From contig MU128909.1 in assembly GCA_014904985.1 (NCBI GenBank), forward strand, positions 172,566-236,565: DNA of 64,000 nt, written 5' to 3'. A model generated the notes under the pieces. That model worked only from the letters and a program-made list of their open reading frames with translations, had not been told where the DNA came from and searched no databases. This DNA is from Hydnum rufescens UP504 (Eukaryota; Basidiomycota; Agaricomycetes; Cantharellales; Hydnaceae). Made by a program: the position numbers and the translations under genes. Shown here piece after piece: positions 58,754-64,000 of this stretch. How positions within the stretch are numbered: position 1 is the stretch's first letter; each line of letters begins with the position of its first letter.

Positions 58754-61018
58754 TTACGCTCCACCTGACTGGGCTGTTTGATCCCCCCGTCCGAGTAACC
58801 GTGATATACGCCGTGACGACAGGACTGGGATCGATGTTGGCCGATTGGATGCATTAGTAATCGAGGGTACAGAACGAGGTCCGACCGAGTCGGAGGCCGA
58901 ACGATTGTGCAACGAATGGTGGGGTTTCGTGTTCTCCTTACCGCCCCCAATACCACGCATCTTTGGTTTTGACACCTCGTGGTCTCTCGCTGGAACCAAT
59001 ATCGGTGCGTGGGCAGATTGCATTGTCGGTGCCGGAAGTTGTGCCTGCACCAAGGGTTTAGAATGGAGCACCGTCGATGTTGTCCCACGGTGCGCCCAAG
59101 GCTGGGGCCCGGATTCTTCGTCGTCTCTTCGGTCATGTGGACACCCGGATGCATCACTTTCATCTTCACTCCCATCATCCCACGCATCTACCAACAATGA
59201 TCCCATTTGAAATGCAGCCAATGCTCTAGTTCTGAGAGACGCGTTGGTGGGGGTGGACACCATGATGGTAGGAGGAGGGAGAGGCGCATCCTTGAGCAGC
59301 ATCATATGCATCGAAAAAAACGTTGAATCACTCGAGCTAGGAAAGATGAAATTTGTTGACGACGCAATGCTGGGGCTCGGGGTAGCGACTGGAACTGGAA
59401 GAGAAACAGAGGGCTTCAGAGAGAGTAGTACGTTGTCCGGGTTTACTGATGTGTAGGCGTGAAGATCTTTGTCATCGAGTTCTTGCCTTGATGAAGACGA
59501 GGAAGGTTCCAAGGGAAGGTAAGAGATCCTGACGTTATCTTCCATGGTGTCCGGTGCGTGCACCGGGGCTGTCCACGGTGCATCCTCATGGAGGGGGCTT
59601 TCATCGGTAGGATGGTCATGTGAGAGCGAAGGCATTCCAACGAAGCGAGTATCTGTCCTCAGGTTGTCCCCAGAGGTCGTGGTTAGCGAACCATTCGAGG
59701 TTTCCAAAGAGAGGGGATTTCTCGCGGCCTCGCTAATTGCGGCCTGAGACTGCGTTTGGCCATTCCCGTCCTCCTTACCCACCTGAGTTATGTGGCCCAT
59801 GAGCTCATCTGGTGCTGAAGCTGGTGGCATGAGAATAGGCTTTTGATCATCCAAGACCGTATTTTCCACGGCCACAATGTCGAAAGAAGATGAAGAGGCG
59901 GGCGGCGAAGCATTAAACACTACGAGCTTTCTGAAGTTTGGAGGGGAAGCATCCAATTCGAAGGACGCCTCAGAACTGGAATCAAGACCAATATTGCTAC
60001 GCTCTCCCGAAGGACTGCGCGGAACTGTCCAGACAGGAAGAATTCCCAGAGGAGAGGGCATCGTAGGGGAGAATATGTGTTTGGCCTTCGTTTCCAGATG
60101 AGCCAGATCCTTGACTTTCATGGCCGGGGGTTTCTCATTTCCGACCGGTCGAGAGGGTGAGTGTAGACCAAACTTATTCTTTTTAGACGGCAGAGGAGAC
60201 ACAGATTTGGAAGAATATGGATTCCGGGATCTCGCCCTCTCGGGAAGAACAAGATGAGGAGAATCAAGACCCTGCCTTAACCAATCGCTCCTTCGATCAG
60301 TAAGATGAAACCCCTGTCCACGGGCGCAAATACCACCGCGAGACTCGAAACTAGCTCTGGCTACTCGATCCTTTTCTTTCGTTGCTTCGGCAAACCGTCG
60401 ATTGCGTTTTTGAAGGCTATAATAAGCGAAGATACCCGAGCCTGACAGCCCCAGGACTAGAATGCCACATAAGACACTCAGACCAACTGCGATTCCAAAG
60501 AAGGGGCCATTTTGCTGTTGCTAAGGTATATCATATATTCAGTGGGCTCTCAATTCGAAACCCGTGTGTACGTACGTTATTTGCTCGCTCCTGTAAGTCT
60601 GTACGAATACGTAGTGTGGATGGGGGAGTCAGGGGCAATGATGGGGGTGAAGCGGGTGTTGAAAGTGGTAAGTAAATCGTGGAGTGGTACACTGGGTGAA
60701 TCGGACGCGGCGAGAGCTCTGGGACAGTTAATAGTGACTCGGAACTGGGGCACGGGTTGGAGCAGAGCCTAGGGGATGCGATGACAAGCAGAATACGAGC
60801 AATTTAGCGACCGTAACTGACCTGGAGCGAGAACGCGACCACGTCCCTTCGTGGTGCCGCCGAGTTGAGCCTCGAGGAGATTGCGAGGGCTCGAGGTTTC
60901 GTTCAACTACGTCCGAGGAGGCGAGAGAAATGATTTCTTTGCGAGTAGCACTGAGTGACGAGGAGGAGCCGAGCTGTAGACCCCCAGCACTGATACCTAG
61001 GCCAACGAGATGAGGCAT
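58754..61018 (-). CDS. Single-pass membrane protein with long disordered cytoplasmic tail, unknown function
   Basis: Exon 1 starts MPHLVGLGISAGGLQ and ends in an RSRS run. The second exon is Pro/Ser/Thr-rich (LSTPASPPSLPLTPPS). The third opens with the only membrane span, GIAVGLSVLCGILVLGLSG, followed by a YSLQKRNRRF stop-transfer patch. About 600 residues of acidic, Ser/Pro-rich tail end GRGDQTAQSGGA with TAA at 58754-58756. A short Ser/Thr-rich outer part, one helix and a long tail resemble Mid2/Wsc-type wall sensors in layout. There is no cysteine-rich WSC domain and no obvious signal peptide, so that comparison is weak. I do not recognise a family. Confidence 0.6.
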
Positions 61019-61290
61019 ATTACAGAAGTCAAAGCCAAAACAGATACACGAGGGGGGAAATGTGCACAGTCGTTGTGTGTGTGTGTGTCGTGAACGTCGT
61101 GAATTATGTGGTGAGATTAGGTGGAGTGTGAACGACAAAAATAAGTATAGTTTATTCATCCCGCCTCACGCCGAATCCTACTGTAATATACATATATTTC
61201 TCCACAATGTCTACTCCACACACTGGCATCGCAATGAATCCGGGGATCAAGGAAAAACAAGATAACCCTAACACCCACGCATTACTGGTT

Positions 61291-62718
61291 CTATTTTGGA
61301 GACCACACCGGAGAACTCGAACCACCCCAAGAATTTGCTCCAAGATTCCCATCACCTCCACTTCCACCGCCACCACCGAAACCCGGAGAAGACATGGCAG
61401 CATCATCTCCCCAGACGTTCGCTGCGGCCACTGGCCCACCGTAGGTAGTTGTCGCCGGGTTGAAACCATTCGTTTGTGGAAGAGTCGGGGCCATGGCCAT
61501 GTCATGCTCTATCGTATCTGGTTGTCCGGCAGTAGTCAACGCGTGTACCAAGCTACCGAGTTTCTTCTGCATCTCAGCTAATCCCTGGACCACATAATTA
61601 TTAGCGCGCCAGCAAGGACGAACTCGTGACTTACCCGATTCACTACTTCTTTGGGGCCTAAGCTTCCAACCGTCTCCACGTCAAGATAAAACCGCTCTGG
61701 TTGTGCAGAATAATTGAAAACCTCATCATCCGCAGGAGGGAGTTCTTCCTTGGCGTTGTGACTCAGTGGCCATTCGGCTCGCTCGTCGGTCTCGAACCAG
61801 TGTGTTGTATGCCGAAGCTTATTGTGTGGATCATATTCGTATGCGATCGCAGCACAAGGAGACCATTTCGCATGCTCTTTTGCAATACCCTGGTAGCAGC
61901 GAATGGCACTGATTTAATAGCTAGTCATCGTATTCGGGCGCACGTACCTTTTTCGCTATGCATCTTAATTTGAGTTCCTGCCCCTTCCGGATCTTGACCA
62001 AAAGAATCGGCTCGATTCCTTCGGAAGCTACAAGCCAATGGTAAATGTGAGGGCGCCAGAGACGAATGTAAAGTTTACTTCTATTATATGGCAGTCCGAA
62101 ATTTGAGGGCCGCTTCTTCAGGACTTTGTCATCCTCAGAGCCGTTCATTTCCTCTTCAGTCGATGGCGGAACGATGGTAAGGTCATTGCTAGTGATATGC
62201 ATGGTTCGGTCGCTAGTGCATGCAACATCCAAACTCAAGACAATGGAGCAGAACCGACATGAAGAGGAACATGAGCATTCCTATTTATTGCATATCAGAC
62301 ACAGACATGATTGTTACAAAGCAACGAGGCGTACGCGCGAGTAGTTCATCGCTTCTTCGCAATTAGCGCTTATGAGTGGAACCTGCCCTAAGCGATGAGC
62401 CAAGAATTCGTCTGCGAGAACAGTCGTGTTGGTCTCGATTTCGACCATATCGATTGCTTCCCTCACGCAGTCAATGCGAAAGTTTCGCAGAGAACGGAGA
62501 AAAACATACCGACTGTTGCGAGATCGGCAATCATTGTGCGTCTGAATGAGTTCGCAAACCTGACATATACTCAAACATAAGCTGATGGCATTCAAAGAAC
62601 CCAGCCTAGGAACTAACGAGAGCTCCGCATTCTCCAGCACGAAATCAACTCTATCGCGCTGCAATTTCCGTATGCGCACTGTTGGGAGCGGCCTTCGAGT
62701 TTCAAAAGAGCCAGCCAT
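61291..62718 (-). CDS. RPB3: RNA polymerase II subunit RPB3
   Basis: RPB3 heterodimerises with RPB11 to nucleate Pol II assembly. The start [17 protein letters not shown] leads to [20 protein letters not shown], then [17 protein letters not shown] and [18 protein letters not shown], the alpha-like dimerisation core. Later exons give [44 protein letters not shown], and a tail rich in Gly, Asn and Ser ending [12 protein letters not shown] with TAG at 61291-61293. The intron 62457-62509 ends GAAG, a non-standard AAG acceptor in an essential gene. The gene appears intact. It is divergent from the amino-acid transporter with 80 bp between start codons. Confidence 0.9.
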
Positions 62719-62798
62719 TCCAGAGCCGGAGACAAGAATGTTTAGTGCACTTTGTGGGTATGTATTGACGTCGAGACTTCGGTTTGCTTCCGCACAAG
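62719..62798. promoter_or_regulatory. 80-bp bidirectional promoter RPB3/AVT
   Basis: Only 80 bp separate the RPB3 ATG (62718, -) from the transporter ATG (62799, +), so both promoters and 5' leaders must overlap. A CRE-like TGACGTCG lies at 62766-62773. There is no TATA box. Confidence 0.6.
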
Positions 62799-64000
62799 AT
62801 GGCTCGTCGAAGTGAAGACGATGACCGTCCACTTCTCCAAGGAGGACACGACGAAGAGGGAAGTGCGTCCGGGAACGGAAATGTTCTCTTCTCTCTAGAA
62901 GATGATGGTGATGAAGATGACACTCCGCTCGCGCTATCTCGTTACACGGATCGCGCCAATGAAAATGATATCGACGAGTTCTCTCGATACCATGGCGGAC
63001 CACCCCTGAAATCAACGGTACAGAGTCGCGAGGCTGGTAATGAGATCTATCTCTCAATCCAACAATGATCTCATTGAGCTACAACCACCTGCAGAATTTG
63101 ACCTCGACACAGATGATATTGAAACGCCACGCGCGGTGGAACCTTTGTCAAGGCATGAACGCGATATCCCCGTCCTTGTTGGTCTATTTCAAGAATCATC
63201 CCGACGAAGCCTCGATATCTCCTTACATGCATTACGAGGTGATGAGGATCAGGACGCACTGGAGCAGGAGACATCTGTTAGAAAGGCTTCGGGTGGGGGT
63301 ATGATAGAATCCATTGCAAACATGGCAAATTCGATCTTAGGCGCCGGTAAGACTACTCTCGATTCCCTAGTTATGTATGTTCATATATATTTCTCACACC
63401 CAGGTATCATTGGCAAGCCTCAAGAACCTTCTGTTGTCGATGATGTGTCGCTTATCTTTCTTTTAGGATTACCATACGCTATCCGAGAAGCAGGATTCTT
63501 CTTCGGCATAATATTACTAGTATTTCTTTGCATTTTAACCGACTGGACCATCCGTCTCATCGTCGTGAACGCCAAACTCAGCGGTAGAAACTCTTATATT
63601 GGTATAATGGATCATTGCTATGGGCCCGCTGGCCGAGCAGCTGTATCGTTTTTTCAGTTCGCATTTGCATTTGGTGGCAAGTACACATGACCCATTGAAT
63701 CCATTCCGTGAGTCCTGACGGTCCTCATAGGTATGTGTGCATTTGGGATAATAATCGGTAAAATTTCACGTACCGATGGCGTCAAGATACATCTTTATTC
63801 ATAAGAAGCATCCAGGAGATACAATACCCCACGTCATCCGATCGGTGTTTCCCAGGCTCGCTTCGATGCCAGTATTGTTCATATTTGCGAACCGTAGCTT
63901 CATCGTGGCGCTGTGCACAATCTTTGTGTCGTATCCCTTATCACTTTACCGTGACATATCCAAGCTGGCACGAGCAAGTGGCCTGGCGCTAATCGGAATG
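62799..64000 (+). CDS. Vacuolar amino-acid transporter, AVT5/6/7-like (5' part, runs off window)
   Basis: Aa_trans-family antiporters move amino acids across the vacuolar membrane. The start [14 protein letters not shown] is followed by an acidic cytosolic region with LARL-free, Asp/Glu-rich sequence. [15 protein letters not shown] and [17 protein letters not shown] together form the conserved first span. [20 protein letters not shown] joined to [24 protein letters not shown] and [16 protein letters not shown] follow and match the family. The introns are GTAATG...TGCAG near 63035-63090, 63347-63403, 63413-63466 (GC-AG), 63677-63730 (GC-AG) and one starting GTAAAA near 63760. The coding sequence is intact to the window end. 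Confidence 0.88.
63404..63412 (+). other. 9-nt micro-exon flanked by GT-AG and GC-AG introns
   Basis: GTATCATTG lies after an acceptor CACCCAG and before a GCAAGC donor. Joined to its neighbours it supplies Ile-Ile-Gly in the conserved NSILGAGIIGLPYA stretch. No GT donor downstream gives an exon of the right phase. Confidence 0.8.

Overview
This window is nuclear DNA of a filamentous basidiomycete, most likely an Agaricomycete. Genes are intron-dense, most introns are 50-70 nt, and many use AAG 3' splice sites. The families are typical of wood- and litter-decay mushrooms: CYP63-type P450s, GMC oxidoreductase, GH79, DUF6534 membrane protein, and fatty acid hydroxylases. No tRNA, rRNA, CRISPR array or intact transposon was recognised. 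Product names come from recognising protein motifs by eye; no database search was possible.

Layout. Positions 1-1070 (-) hold the N-terminal part of a Ser/Pro/Gln-rich putative regulator. A 3.7-kb non-coding tract follows, with a TATA-type promoter that has no visible gene. Positions 4.8-11.2 kb (-) hold housekeeping genes: TRM11 tRNA methyltransferase, Golgi tether subunit COG3 and a small Spo12-like protein. A secreted GH79 glycosidase (12.2-14.5 kb, +), a REX-type RNA exonuclease (14.9-17.3 kb, -), an ACT-domain protein with an apparent frameshift (17.5-18.0 kb, +) and a SAP-like/coiled-coil protein (18.2-20.8 kb, -) come next.

Positions 21.4-44.1 kb are accessory and rearranged. They hold a GTPase relic, an intact CYP63-like P450 (+), a Cps1-like GT2 polysaccharide synthase (-), RING-finger debris, and a second, inverted CYP63 copy with a frameshift (-). 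They also hold an intact fatty-acid-hydroxylase-superfamily gene (-), a fragment of a third copy, an inverted twin with two frameshifts (+), and a GMC oxidoreductase (-). Two hydroxylase families and an alcohol-oxidising flavoenzyme side by side suggest lipid or terpenoid tailoring, but no backbone enzyme is visible.

Positions 46.1-47.6 kb carry a 7TM DUF6534 protein. A gene-poor stretch of 4.8 kb follows. The right end is housekeeping again: a GT49/LARGE-like glycosyltransferase, an ATRIP/Rad26-like checkpoint protein, a single-pass membrane protein, RNA polymerase II subunit RPB3, and a vacuolar amino-acid transporter that runs off the window. Only 80 bp separate the RPB3 and transporter start codons. 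The transporter gene contains a 9-nt micro-exon and two GC-AG introns, each required to keep the conserved reading frame; this is the most striking molecular feature seen.
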